DNA of 64,000 nucleotides from Nymphaea colorata (lineage: Eukaryota; Streptophyta; Magnoliopsida; Nymphaeales; Nymphaeaceae), in contig NC_045140.1 of assembly GCF_008831285.2 (NCBI RefSeq), forward strand, positions 12,274,505 to 12,338,504, written 5' to 3'. How positions within the stretch are numbered: the stretch's first letter is position 1; each line of letters begins with the position of its first letter. The notes below the pieces were generated by a model. That model ran no database searches. It was given only the letters and a program-made list of their open reading frames with translations, and had not been told where the DNA came from. The position numbers and the translations under genes are program-made. Of this stretch, positions 24,893-36,840 are shown one piece after another.

Positions 24893-25530
24893 GGTAATTT
24901 AGCACAAGTTTGCTTCCACAAGATGATAGATGATTTTATTATCCCGAATCCTCTTGTCTGGAATATCCTGATTTATGGATATGGTAGAAATGGTGAGTTA
25001 GGTCATGCTATAAGGATAGGAGATTGGATGTATGAGTTTGGGTATGCACCAAATGTTTTCACATACAATGCGTTGATCTATGCATACGTAAGGGGACATA
25101 ATTTTCAAGAAGCATTTATGTTGAAGCAGAAAATGTTATTTAAGGGTTGTTTTCTAGATGTTGTGACCTACAACCTATTAATATACTGAGTATGTAGTAT
25201 TGGTCATTTTTGTTTTGCTTTCCAGTAGTATGATGAAATGAGAAGAAGAGGCTGCAAACCTGATATTTATACCTACACTGAAATGATTCGTGGTCTTTGT
25301 GTTCATGGGAAAGTAGAAGAAGCTGAAGAAATTTTTAGGAAGATCCAGAAATATGGTGTAACTACTGACCATGTCCCCTTTCATATCCTCACCAAGAGGT
25401 ATTCAGAATAAAAGAACCAACAAAAGCATATCTTCTATATGAGCAGATGAAAGCAAAAGGACTTGTGAGCCAGTATTCTACCTACTATATACTCATTTCT
25501 GGATGAAGGAAGCATGTGAAGTACTGAAGG
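24893..25530 (+). pseudogene. PPR protein gene, inverted 3' portion
   Basis: The + strand encodes the C-terminal repeats of the same PPR protein: NPLVWNILIYGYGRNGELG, PNVFTYNALIYAYVRGHNF, LDVVTYNLLIY, PDIYTYTEMIRGLCVHGKVE and DHVPFHILTKRYSE. The first ~66 bp (24896-24961) are also present in opposite orientation at 20372-20437. Stops interrupt the frame at 25187-25189 and 25226-25228, and a further stop plus shift follows RYSE near 25409. Later, KAYLLYEQMKAKGLVSQYST can be read in a shifted frame. The pieces fit one original gene that was broken, inverted and abandoned. Confidence 0.85.
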
Positions 25531-25549
25531 TATTAATTTCTAGGTCTGT

Positions 25550-27640
25550 AGAGCAGTAAAGTTAATTGGCTTACTGATGCGTAATGCATTGACGATTTGA
25601 GTCTCAGACATATAACAAACCATCGCTGAAAGAATTAACTGGAAAATTGTTCATATTTTAGCAATTTTCCATGATTGTCAAAGGGCAAAAAGTTCAGCTG
25701 ATTGGGCTTCAATGCCTAGCTTCCCTTCGTGTGGCAGGTTTTGTAGCATGGCAACCTTGGCGACAAAGGGAACACCAAAGGGTATCATTTTGAACAGTTC
25801 ATTTGGGGTTAAAGATTGTCATACAAGAGTGATGATCCCACAACACAAAATTTGGTCATTCCAGCGAACTCCATGTTAGAATGTACAGGAATGCAATTTT
25901 TTGATTCAGTATGGATAAAAGATCCTCCTATGTTATAGAACTCTGTGTCAGAATGAATGTATGTTGCCCACTGTCTTTCTCATATTTTAATTGTATTTGC
26001 TCATTTGCTATTTTTACTGTGTGTGACCTACTTCTCAAGCATGTCCACCTAATGCTGCTTGTTGAATTTCTGACATTGGTTCATGCTCGTCTTAAAAAAC
26101 TACCAAACAGTATGTCAATTCTAACTTCTAAAGGTCTAAGCTGTCTAAGTTGCATGCTTTGTGAAATCTTTGAGATTGCCTAGTTGCTTGTTCACAACTT
26201 TGCTTGCCAAAACTTTTTTTTAGTTCCTTCTTCTAGTGACACCATGTTATTTCGTCTAGTGTATTTGTTAGACACTGACATGAGCATCCACCTTTTTTTA
26301 GGCAGATTGGGGTTAGGCAGATGCCTACCAGATGATGTCAAGAGATGCACCTCAATATTGAATTTTTGACATCTTTAACTTTGAAGATCATAACTCCCTG
26401 CCCTAACTAGGTGGACGGACCTCTTGTTGGCTACAAGGGTTTATTTTTGAGGAGCTTTATTTGTCAAAGGCTCTTCTCTCATACTCTGGTGTTTTTGTGA
26501 CGTGTATAAGCCTCCACTGTAATATGATTGCTTACCTTTTCTTTGCCTTTGTGAATACACAACCCAAATTTATGATATTTTTCCATGCCTGTTTCTTTCT
26601 TCTTTTCCAGTTTTCTTTTCTCTCCTCTTTTTTGCAAACTGTAAGTGTAATAGATGGCCGTGCAAATACTTGCATCAAAAGTTTAGGGTATATGTGATTG
26701 CTTGGAGTGTGCTTGCCTGGTGTATGTTCACACTAGGGTGTGCTTTCACCCTAATATTGGAGGAAAGTCAGAACTTCCCTCTCTGTCTTTCTTTTGTCAG
26801 TTTCAAGTTTGAAACTTTTATGTCTGTGAAGTCAGTCCTCGACTTCCTCACCCATGTGTTTGATTTCCTTGTATATGATGCAAACTTTATATGAACTCAA
26901 GGTTATTAAAGTGATCAAAACCTGGCGTTTTGGTGGAAATGCAAAATATATCCCTCTTGTGGTGGTTTTGAGGTCAATGTAAAGGCAGCAGCGAGAAAAG
27001 GAAGAACCAAAGGTTCTTTCGTTCTCTCTTTGTGGTTTATACATTGTAAGATACTGCGAGCTTTGAGCTTCACCCCAAAAGCATGGACAAGCTGAAGTTC
27101 TGTAATTCTTTTTTCTTCTAAAGTAGAAGAGGAAGCCATGTATTGAATTTTCATCGCATTAAACCGCATGTTTCCCTCCCTATCCCAAGACGTAAAATGA
27201 GGTCATTTGCAACCAGTTTGAGTTAAGCCAGCTATACTTACTGTTGCTTTGTTATCAATGTAAGATTCAAATCTTGACCCCTTAAACCAAAACAATCCTC
27301 ACCCATGAGTGTGGCAGGTATTTGCTTTGTGCAGCCTCAGACCTAAGGGCAAGTTTGATTACCCATATTTCTTTTACTTCGGCCAATGTCTAAAAGGGTG
27401 GACTGCAATGATGTATCTCCTACTGTTACTGTTGAGGTTTCTTACCCTTTTTATGTAATTCTCATTTCCCTATAGAAGGATCATATTTTTTGGGCAAGTT
27501 CTTTCAAGTAAGTGATGAGTTTCTTAATAGAAAAGTGTTATCTTCCTTGCCTAGAAAGTGTGTCTCCCACCAGTTAACCACTCTTCTAGAGCAATTCCCT
27601 TTAACGGTCTTCATTGTAGTGGTGAAAGATTTTGAATGAA
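25550..27640. other. intergenic DNA, no supported gene
   Basis: Short open frames only, none recognisable. 26400-26900 is T-rich on the + strand with several hydrophobic chance frames. Confidence 0.5.
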
Positions 27641-29960
27641 AAACAGCAGTGTGAGATTTTCTCACCATGGATGTAGGTGGTATAGCCGAACCACGTAAGT
27701 TTGGTGTTCTTGTGTGATTGCTTGCTGGATCTCCTTTGTGAAGATAATCTGTGACATGGTATCAAAGCATGGTTACCTCAAGCAAGTGCAAGTTTCATCC
27801 CTTTCCTTTTGTTCATGGTTGAATCTGAAAATCTTCAGTCTATTGCAAACGATGTTACCCTAGAATGAAGGAATGGGAGTGTCGATCAGAATAATTTTCT
27901 ACACATTGCTAGCAAACCTTTTTCAGGGACAGATTATCTCAGTTGGCCAAAATCTGTAAAACTATTCCTATGTGGTCGAGCTAAGTTGGGGTACATCAAT
28001 GGGAAAATTAAAAAACGGGCTACTTCTGATCCTAGTTTTGAAAAGTGAGAATCAGAAGATGATACGGTCATTGGTTGGTTGTTAAGTTCAATGATTTTGG
28101 AGATTACAAGAAGTCTCATGTATACTACGATCACCCAAGAAATATGGGACAATGTAAAAGAAGTGTGTGGTATAACCTAGCTGAGTCTACGAGCTACAAC
28201 AAGAGATTCACAACTTTAAACGTGAAGGACAATCATTCAACTTATATATCGCAACATTGTGTGAAATGTTCTATGAATTGCAGCAATATTGCCCTCTGTC
28301 CGATGGCACTTCCAAGACACACTTTGAAGAAGATGAAGTTTTTAAACTCATCGCTGGTCTTGATCGGATTATGAGCAGTTTATGAGTGAAATTATAATGA
28401 CTTTAGTGCTGCCATCCTTCGATTTTGTGTACTCATTGATCCAACAAGAGCAGCCATGAAGAAAAGTTATGAATTCAATGCCCAGGGTTAAAGATGATCC
28501 ACATAAGCAAATGGCGATGCAAGCTGACATAGAAAAATCAGTTCTTCACACAGACAAATCTAGAGCTAATGAAAGCTCATATCGTGCTAAAGGGCACTTG
28601 AAGTTCAAGTGCATTAAAAGCTGAATCTGCCAATTGTGCTACCAAAGAACCATTAAAAGCGGAATCTGCCAATTCTGTGACCAAAGAGGATTTAGCGTGT
28701 TTTTTTTTTTTTTGAGCAAATGACTATGGCCAGCCTGGGCACTACCAACCTAGCATCAATTCGTCCAATGCCTGAACCATCTACAAGTACAAACAACGTA
28801 AGTGCTCAACCTCTTATGTTTCACATGCACTTGATTTAGATTGGTTTGTCGACTCTTGTGCATCAGATCACATGATGAGTCAAGATCTTGTTTTAGATTG
28901 CTTTAAGCATGCTCAATCTATTTACACTACCAATGGTTCTAGTACGACAGTCAATGGAACAAGTAAATTTCTTTAATTATAATAGTGCTTCAGATGTACT
29001 TGTTATCCTCAAAATTGCTGCTAATCTTCTATCTATTAGTAAGTTCACAAACACTTATGGTTGTTTAGCTATTTTTCTCCTAAAGATGTTCTTTTTAGGT
29101 CATGAACACAAAGAAAGTGATTGGTAGTGGCATTGAATGAGATGGTCTATATATTGTCAAGTAGCTTGGTAAAGCATTTCTAGGATCTAAGTCAAGTTTA
29201 GAATAGTCTTTTGCATTCTTGGTGGGGACAGGCACCACATAGAGTTTTAAAATCTTTAATTCCATACTTGTCTAGTGATGATTTATCTTGTGAAGCGTGT
29301 GAACTTGCAAAGTCTACTAGACTTTCCTTTAAGAGTTCAAATTCTAAATATAAGGGTTTGCTTGATCTTGTTCATTCTGATGTCTGAGGACTTGCCCTAG
29401 TTGACTCAGTGTTTGGTTTTCGATAGTATGTTACTTTTATTGATGATATGTCTTGCATGACTTGGCTATATTTATTAAAGCACAAACATGAAATAGCTTT
29501 AGTTTTTAAATGTTTTTATAATATGATAGTCACTCAGTATGACTTTCAAATTAAGTGTGCTAAGATCAGATAATGCAGGAGAGTACACATAATGAAGAAT
29601 TAATAACCTTTTTGATATTCATGGTATATGGCACAAAATTATCCTTCAAACACTCTTCAACAAATTGGCATAGCCGAGCGCAAGAATAGGCATTTACTCA
29701 ATATTGTCTGTTCTAATTTGTTTCAAATGAATGTTCCTCCTATTTTTTCTAAGCACATGTTGTTTCTGTTGCTTACTATCTTGTTAATCGCTTACCTAGT
29801 TCAAGTTTGGAAAATCAATTTTCTAGGGAAATTTTGCAAAAACAAAAAATTGTCAGTAAGTCATGTCAAGGTTTTTGGGTGCAACTGTTTCTTTGGATGG
29901 TTCTTTTTGAATCTTATAGTCCTGTGATTGTCTGAACTTCATGGTGTGCAGATGATACAC
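27640..29960 (+). mobile_element. Ty1/copia retrotransposon, truncated and decayed
   Basis: An LTR-end-like stretch (about 27650-27750, with GCCGAACCACGTAAG) is followed by TGGTATCAAAGCATGG (27758-27773), the methionine-tRNA primer-binding site typical of plant copia. Downstream frames, broken many times, follow gag (FSGTDYLSWPKSVKLFL; TQEIWDNVKE). Then come an Asp-protease neighbourhood (LDWFVDSCASDHMM near 28836), a GAG-pre-integrase/integrase core (LSCEACELAKSTRLSF, LDLVHSDV, YVTFIDDMSCMTWLYLLKHK) and GIAERKNRHLL. No reverse transcriptase, RNase H or 3' LTR is seen before 29960, so it is 3'-truncated. Confidence 0.85.
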
Positions 29961-30324
29961 AAGATGATGAACATGAAACTAAAGTTAGCCTGCAAAAGGG
30001 ATTGGATCATTTCAAGGCACACAGACACTGTTGATCTCTCTGACTTTCTATTGAACTTTTGAGATATATCAGTTGTAAGAGGATTCCATATATCAGATGC
30101 AGCTCAAAAACATCTTCTTAGCAGTTGCTAATCCTTTAATGTCATTTCTTTTGTTCATTTCAGGTATTAATAGAAAGTAATTCAATTTCAATTGAAAGAA
30201 AGATAGTTTGAAAAGTATATCAGGAGAATAGTCCTGTATTTATTGCCTCTTCCTCAATCATCTAAAATACACAGCAATTGGAGGACTTCGCAATTCTAAA
30301 TCTTCCTCCCATTAATCCTTAAAC

Positions 30325-31028
30325 CAGTGTTGTATGTTTTGTACGATACGGGGCCGTATCGTACGATACATATCGTATCGTTTAAAAAATACGATACGAT
30401 ACACCCCTTGTATCGTAAATAGAGATGTATCGTACCTGTATCGTATGATACATACGATACGGACCGATTTCAAAAAAGGGGGCCTTGATTCCACCATTTT
30501 CGAATTTTCTTTACAGAAATCTGCCCCTTCTTCATTTCTAACATAGAGATTGTGTTGTTGTGGAGGGATCATCGATTTCCATCGTTAAATCATCAATTTT
30601 CAAAGTGAAAACATCGATTAAACCATGGATTTGTGTGTGGGTGGCTGATTCCCATTGGGAGGAACGAGTTTTTTTAAATCGTGAAAATAAGAAGAAGATG
30701 AGAATGAGAATAAATTTGATGACGATTATGAATGAGAGTCGAGAGTGCTTTCATTTTATATGTATTGACATTGCACATTTTCACAATTTCATTATCTTGA
30801 TGAATTTTGATGTTTATGAATGATGAACTACTGTAACTTTGTAGCAATAATAAGTCTATCATTCTGTAAAACATAGTTTTTATGAAGAACATATTATTCT
30901 TGATTTTTTCAATTTTTTTGGAATTTTTTCTGATTTATTAAAAAAAATGATACGATTACGATATTTTACGATACAACATATCTTAAAGCCAGATCGATAC
31001 AGCTTACGATACGCTTTTTATAACATTG
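30325..31028. mobile_element. 704-bp non-autonomous hAT element
   Basis: Flanked by perfect 8-bp copies of CCTTAAAC (30317-30324 and 31029-31036), the hAT target-duplication length. The left end begins CAGTGTTGTATG. The right end, read on the minus strand, begins CAATGTTATAAAAAGCG, an imperfect inverted repeat with the CAxTGTT start common in hAT elements. Both subterminal regions are crowded with CGTATCG/CGATACG motifs in both orientations (30341-30470 and 30948-31014). The interior has no transposase, but one frame ends in an acidic EEDENENKFDDDYE tail (about 30690-30730) like the C-terminus of hAT transposases. This suggests an internal-deletion derivative. Confidence 0.8.
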
Positions 31029-31342
31029 CCTTAAACAACTTGTAATTATCATGCTCAAAATCGATGGTATTCCACCTTGTGGCTGGCACGAATTCCATCT
31101 CTTTTCTTGTTTGCTAGATTCTATATGCAGTTTAGGGCTTACCGCTGAATTGCCAACTCTACAAGTAAAAGTGGATGTTCCAATATATCTCTTGCCATTT
31201 CTCAACTTCAGAGATTACAAGGTTGCCTGAGGTGTGGGACAAAGTTCTCTTCTACCATCGGCAACAAATTTCTCCACTGCATAAGTAGCTGTTTGCTGTA
31301 GGTTTTTCATAATCTTCCTTTTCCTCTCTTCTGTTTCTCTCT

Positions 31343-31345
<3 letters not shown>

Positions 31346-31437
<92 letters not shown>

Positions 31438-31456
31438 TATATGTATATATATATAT
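31346..31456. repeat. compound (CT)n(TA)n microsatellite
   Basis: About 38 bp of CT dinucleotides followed by about 70 bp of TA dinucleotides with few interruptions. Confidence 0.95.
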
Positions 31457-31584
31457 GCGATTTGACCGGCCATTTGCTACCTCTGTCTTTATGGAGGCAT
31501 TTGGAGAAAGAGAGCGGGCGCACTCCTCTTCGACTTTGTAGATGCTATTCCAATAACTTCTTGAATGGTTACATGATTCAGAAT

Positions 31585-31690
31585 TCTTTTGTGCAATATT
31601 AGTATGAATCTTGTGAACCCAAAATTTTCTTGTGCAATATTAGTATGAATCTTGTAAATCAAAAATTTTCTTGTGCAATTTCTCCACTCT
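31585..31690. repeat. 41-bp tandem repeat, about 2.3 copies
   Basis: GTGCAATATTAGTATGAATC starts at 31591 and again at 31632, and a truncated copy GTGCAATT starts at 31673, spacing 41 bp each time. Confidence 0.85.
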
Positions 31691-31739
31691 TTCATACTGT
31701 TACATTCGCAAGTCCATTCAAACTCACTATTCTCAAGCA

Positions 31740-32400
31740 TTCAGAATGAGTAAAGATGCGTTTATTATGGTCTAATGCCCATGAGTTGACCGTACTTGCA
31801 AACTAAATTACTGCTTTTTACCTGAAGAAATTGCAGTCATCGTTTCCTTTTTCCCTTTAGCAATTGGAAGAAACCATGCATGTAGATTATTCAAACTCTA
31901 ATCCCGGCGGAATAAACCATAACAAATCTAGTCTACAATTAGTCTTGGACGTGAGGATTAGTGGATGTAAACAATTGCTGCCCATGTGGTAGAAACATTC
32001 ACCAAACAGCCATCTATTTCGCAAGTTCTTGCAAATTAGGCGTACAAAGTATTCGATAATGTCATCCAAATAATCAAACTTAGGATGACCAACACTTTGA
32101 TATACTTGTCGAAAGCTTCTTCAACATGGGCAGCTGATTCCAACTATCAAGCTTTCTCCTAAAAAGCGAACTTGGCTGGATCTTTAATTGCCCAGACCTT
32201 CCCTCTCTTGCTCTAACCCTTGCTTTAGTAAATATGTTCCCTAAGTACTAAACAGTGGGTTTTCCAGTTCTCAGTAGGCGACTAAGACCGTTTTCCCATT
32301 GATGAAATTAGAAGGAGAAAAACAACAACCATTTTGAAGTTCCTATTTTCACGTTCTTTTTTTAAAACCTTTAACCCGTTTTATTTGAAGAGGTCTATTA
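31740..32400. other. no supported gene
   Basis: Minus-strand frames at 31887-32069 (MDDIIEYFVRLICKNLRNR...) and around 32060-32150 are open for short stretches and look somewhat protein-like. I recognise no family and no consistent exon boundaries. Confidence 0.4.
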
Positions 32401-32620
32401 CACCGACGTCCCAAACAACGCCCCTGTTTTGGATGCTTGTTGTTTTCTTGAAGGAAATCTTAAGCAACAAAATAACGGAATCATAACAAGATATATATGT
32501 TAATTCGTTTTGCTTGATGGGGTCCATTACACCGACGGCCGACGGCCGACGTCCCAACCAACGCCCCTGTTTTGGATGCTTGTTGTCATGAAGAAAATTT
32601 TAAACATCAAAATAACAAAA
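32396..32620. repeat. ~70-bp direct duplication
   Basis: CATTACACCGACGGCC...GACGTCCCAACCAACGCC (about 32523-32568) repeats TATTACACCGACGTCCCAAA (about 32396-32440). In both copies CCCCTGTTTTGGATGCTTGT follows. The second copy has an extra GGCCGACGGCCGAC stretch. Confidence 0.8.
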
Positions 32621-32634
32621 TCATACCCCCCCCT

Positions 32635-32966
32635 CTCTCTCTCTCTCTCGAATATATATATATATATATATATATATAGAAGTTGGTAAATACCATACCA
32701 TTTGGGCAAGGGAGAAAAAATGACCCATTAAATTTAAGTAGAGGAAAGTTGGTAAACACCGGACGAGTTGAGTAAAGGACAAAACAAGACCCAATAAATT
32801 TAATTATTAAAGTATTTTTTGTAGCAATCCAACCATGTAAATATGATCTCAAAAGTGACATGGTGAGACATATATTAAGTTAGTATTTTTTTTTCTTTAC
32901 TTTAGTAATATTTTTTAATTATAAAAATGAAGGGCTAAAATAATTTGAACTAAAACACGGTTTATA

Positions 32967-33035
<69 letters not shown>

Positions 33036-33331
33036 AAAAATGACCCATTAAATTTAAGTGAAGGAAGGTTGGTAAACACCAGACGAGTTGAGTAAAGGAC
33101 AAAAAAAAAACCAATAAATTTAATTATTAAAGTATTTTTTGTAGCAATCCAACCATAGAAATATGATCTCAAGAGTGACATGGTGAGAGATATATTAAGT
33201 TAGTATTTTTTTATTTAGTATTTTTTTATTTACTTTAGTAATATTTTTAATTATAAAAATAAAGGGCAAAAATAATTTGAACTAAAACATGGTTTATATT
33301 ATATTATATATATATATATATATATATTTAT

Positions 33332-33369
<38 letters not shown>

Positions 33370-33665
33370 AGAAGTTGGTAAATACCATACCATTTGGCTA
33401 AGGGACAAAAAATGACCCATTAAATTTAAGTGGAGGAATGTTGGTAAATACCAGACCACTTGAGTAAAGGACCAAAAAAAACCCAATAAATTTAATTATT
33501 AAAGTATTTCTTGTAGCAATCTAACCATATAAATATGATCTCAAGAGTGACATGGTGAGAGATATATTAAGTTAGTATTTTTTTTCTTCACTTTAGTAAT
33601 ATTTTTTAATAATAAAAAATGAAGGGCTAAAATAATTTGAACTAAAACATGGTTTATATTAAATT
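32635..33665. repeat. three direct repeats separated by (TA)n(GA)n microsatellites
   Basis: Three copies of a ~290-bp unit start near 32679, 33034 and 33372. Each carries TGACCCATTAAATTTAAGT (about 32720, 33040, 33413), then GGTAAACACC- or GGTAAATACC-type text. AATAAATTTAATTATTAAAG, GTGACATGGTGAGA and AACTAAAACA(C/T)GGTTTATATT follow. A CT/TA or TA/GA microsatellite (32635-32678, 32970-33034, 33305-33371) precedes each copy. Within the array the microsatellite length varies far more than the unit, consistent with slippage. Confidence 0.88.
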
Positions 33666-33669
33666 AGTT

Positions 33670-35040
33670 TTTATAAACACATTATGAGGTTCAAATTTTG
33701 TTTCAAATAATTTTTAATATAAATTTAATCTTTACCAATTGGTCTATATATTGACAAGCCTTGTACGTGGATGATTTTTCTTTTATGTTCAGAAAACCAA
33801 GAGATTTATGAATGCACTACACGCATATCAGAATTTTCCGAATTTTTTCACATTTTCTGATCAATCCCATATTTTGAGATATAAAAATATAATTCTACTA
33901 ATTATTAGGTCATCAGATGGTGGTGGTGAGTGAGGCAGGTTTGAGAAACCGCACGACTGGTGGACGGGGAGCCCGCATCTTATACATAAGGCACGTCCTT
34001 TTCACAGTAATTTCCAGAAACTGCTTCACAATTTCCGTATGTTTAGTACGACCACTGGTTTTCTTGAAAAAGCAAGTTAGCCCAACCTTTACTGTTATTC
34101 GTCCTTAATTTTAAATAAACTTGATCCAGTAAAAAGGCAGTAACGTTTCTTTCTTGAGACCGAGTTACATATGTTTATCCGTACAAAAAGTTTCTTTACT
34201 TACTAATAATATAATGGGGTTTGTTTGTCTTACTTTAAAATGATACATAAAATTACATGCACAAAGGTGGTGCATATATCCATCTTACTTCTTTGTTCCC
34301 TTATAAAAGTGTATAAAAACTTCAAAGTGGACAACTTATTCTAAGTTTTACAGCATAGCTTATTTAACTGGAAGGGCTCGACACAATAAGAGTGGGACGC
34401 ACAAAGAAGTGTGGTTTGAAAGAGCGACTTATGTTTTATGGTATTATATCTACGACGGTAAAATGTCATAACAAATAACTTTGTATGGTGGATTGGGTCA
34501 AATCAAATGTTTCGACGTCTAAAATGACAAAAATACCATAGAAAACATAAAAAAATTTGAGCCACTCAACAATGATAAAATGACAAAATAAAAGTCATTT
34601 TTCCAGTTTGTCTTAGCAAACATGGTGACCTGGAACGCTCACCACATACTAAGCTTGACTCCGAGCCGAAGCACTCAACGGCTTTAAGGTTGCGGCTGCT
34701 ATGTTCAGAGTCTGATGATGCAAGCTAAGGAAGTCTTTTTGTTAGCTTGCGTATGGTTTTCAAGACTGTTTTCTATACTATAGTATAATAGACGAGGGAG
34801 TGGAATCAGTCCACCCTTTATGTCATTAAGACATAACCAGCTTCCGTGTTTTTGTGGTATGGAAGAGCTGTAAAAAAGAACTTCGTTTCTTATTCAATGG
34901 TAAATATAAAACAAGATTGCCCCATATCTGAGAATTCAGAGACTTTAAGCTCATTTAAGCATGTAACCAAAGCCGAGCTGTCACTGGAAACTTTCTCATA
35001 AAGAAAGCCTATAAGCCCACTTGCGAGAATCAAATTATTC
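33670..35040. other. intergenic DNA upstream of the GST gene
   Basis: No coding region is supported. This must hold the GST promoter. I see no clear cis-element other than the TATA box described next. Confidence 0.5.
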
Positions 35041-35046
35041 GATGTG

Positions 35047-35053
35047 TATAAAA
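35047..35053 (+). promoter_or_regulatory. TATA box of the GST gene
   Basis: TATAAAA lies 49 bp upstream of the GST start codon, the right spacing for a short leader. The GAGAGAGAGATGG context sits at the start codon itself. Confidence 0.55.
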
Positions 35054-35095
35054 TTCATAAATAAGTTACATTGTTCGACCCGGGGAGAGAGAGAG

Positions 35096-36756
35096 ATGGC
35101 GAAAGAGGTGAAGCTTCTTGGCTTCTGGGCAAGCGCTTATGTTGTGAGGGTGCAAATCGCGCTGAACTTCAAGGGGATAGAGTACGATTACGTAGAAGAA
35201 GACCTGAAGAAGAAGAGCGAGCTCCTGCTGCAGAGCAACCCTGTGTACAGGCAGGTGCCCGTCCTCGTCCATGCCGGGAAGCCGATACCGGAGTCGATGG
35301 TGATCCTGGAATACATTGAGGAAGCGTGGCCGGAGAAGCCGCTTCTACCTCAAGATCCCTACCAACGAGCCATGGCTCGCTTCTGGGCCAGATTCGCGGA
35401 AGAGAAGGTACACAAATCAATGCATCGCTTCCTTTCTCAACTTAATATAAATCTATATTATATATATATTCAATTTTTTTTTTTGTTCTCGGATGGTTAT
35501 TTTTTATTTTATATCTCTAAAAATTATAGTTAAATACTTTAAAACCATGGTCAATCAACAAATACACCTTTTACAATAAAAGCCGTTTTTAACAACACTA
35601 CCAAAAGAACCATATAACAAAAAAGTTACAATATATATATATATATATACATCTTGTCTGAATAATCACATACTTCATTTTTGTGATTTTATGCATACAT
35701 ATTTCTTTAATTTCCTAATAATGCGTCAAATGGATGAGAGAGAAAAATCCGATTGATAGGATGAAATTCTCCTGTGTCCACCAAAAAAAAAAAAATTATA
35801 CAAACATTTAATTTTTCCTTTTTGTTTGCATAAGGATAATCGAGAATCGGCCAAAGCAGCTCGATATGACTGACGCTGTTCTGTATTAAAGGCCGACCAA
35901 AACTGATATGACACTGATACCCATATTCTTTATAGCATTGAATTTAAGTAACATGCTATAAAAATCAATTTTCATTTATAAATTAAAAAAAAATAAAAAT
36001 GTTTGTGATCATTTTATTAAACTGTCAGAATGGGTTGAATCAGCTCACAGAAGCCAACATAGCTTTAACGGGCCCATTATGGCTATTCATTACACCACGG
36101 TTATGGTAGGGATGTCGGATCTGGTTTGGAAGCCAGATTCAACTATGAATAAACAAAAGTCTACATCACATCTGAATCTGAACCTCAATTCAAATCTGTT
36201 TTCTAACTTCATAACAACTTTTAAAACGAATCTGGATTGCATTCGGATATATTAAGAGACTTTCAAAATGGATGGACATCTATTAGTAAATTAATTTTGG
36301 ATCAAAATTTGAATCCGAATCCAAATGGATACAAGATTGGATGTCATTTCTCAAATTTGAATTCAATCCAATTTTGCAATTGGATGTTCAATTTTTTTTT
36401 CACATATGAACTTTGAAAGCAATTAACTGAATGGATGTCGATAAAAACGAGACTTATTGACATCCCAGGCTAGGGAGAGGGCTGGGTATTGGGGCTGACC
36501 TGATCCCAGCTATGTGTCTAAAAGTCGGAATACCTAACACAGTTAGAGATTCAATATATACCTGACCCGAATTAATGAGTAGGAAAACTGCAGCACGAGC
36601 GGATATCAAGTACTTATACTTTGTTATTACCATTACTTCTTGACCTTAAGTTAATTTGATAACCTTGACAAACCAAATACCATTTAAGTATCGAAGGCAT
36701 TTGGGCCATTTTTGAGCCAGAAAACGTAGCCCCGTGTTAGGGTCCAAAGATATAAC

Positions 36757-36840
<84 letters not shown>

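Noticed and set aside
31887-32150. Minus-strand frame DDIIEYFVRLICKNLRNR as an exon
   Set aside because: Looks protein-like, but no family, no consistent splice borders and no neighbouring exons were found.
35408-35533. Read-through extension of GST exon 1 as the real C-terminus
   Set aside because: The sequence after the GT donor turns AT-rich and loses similarity, while exon 2 at 38060 completes the family's C-domain in phase.
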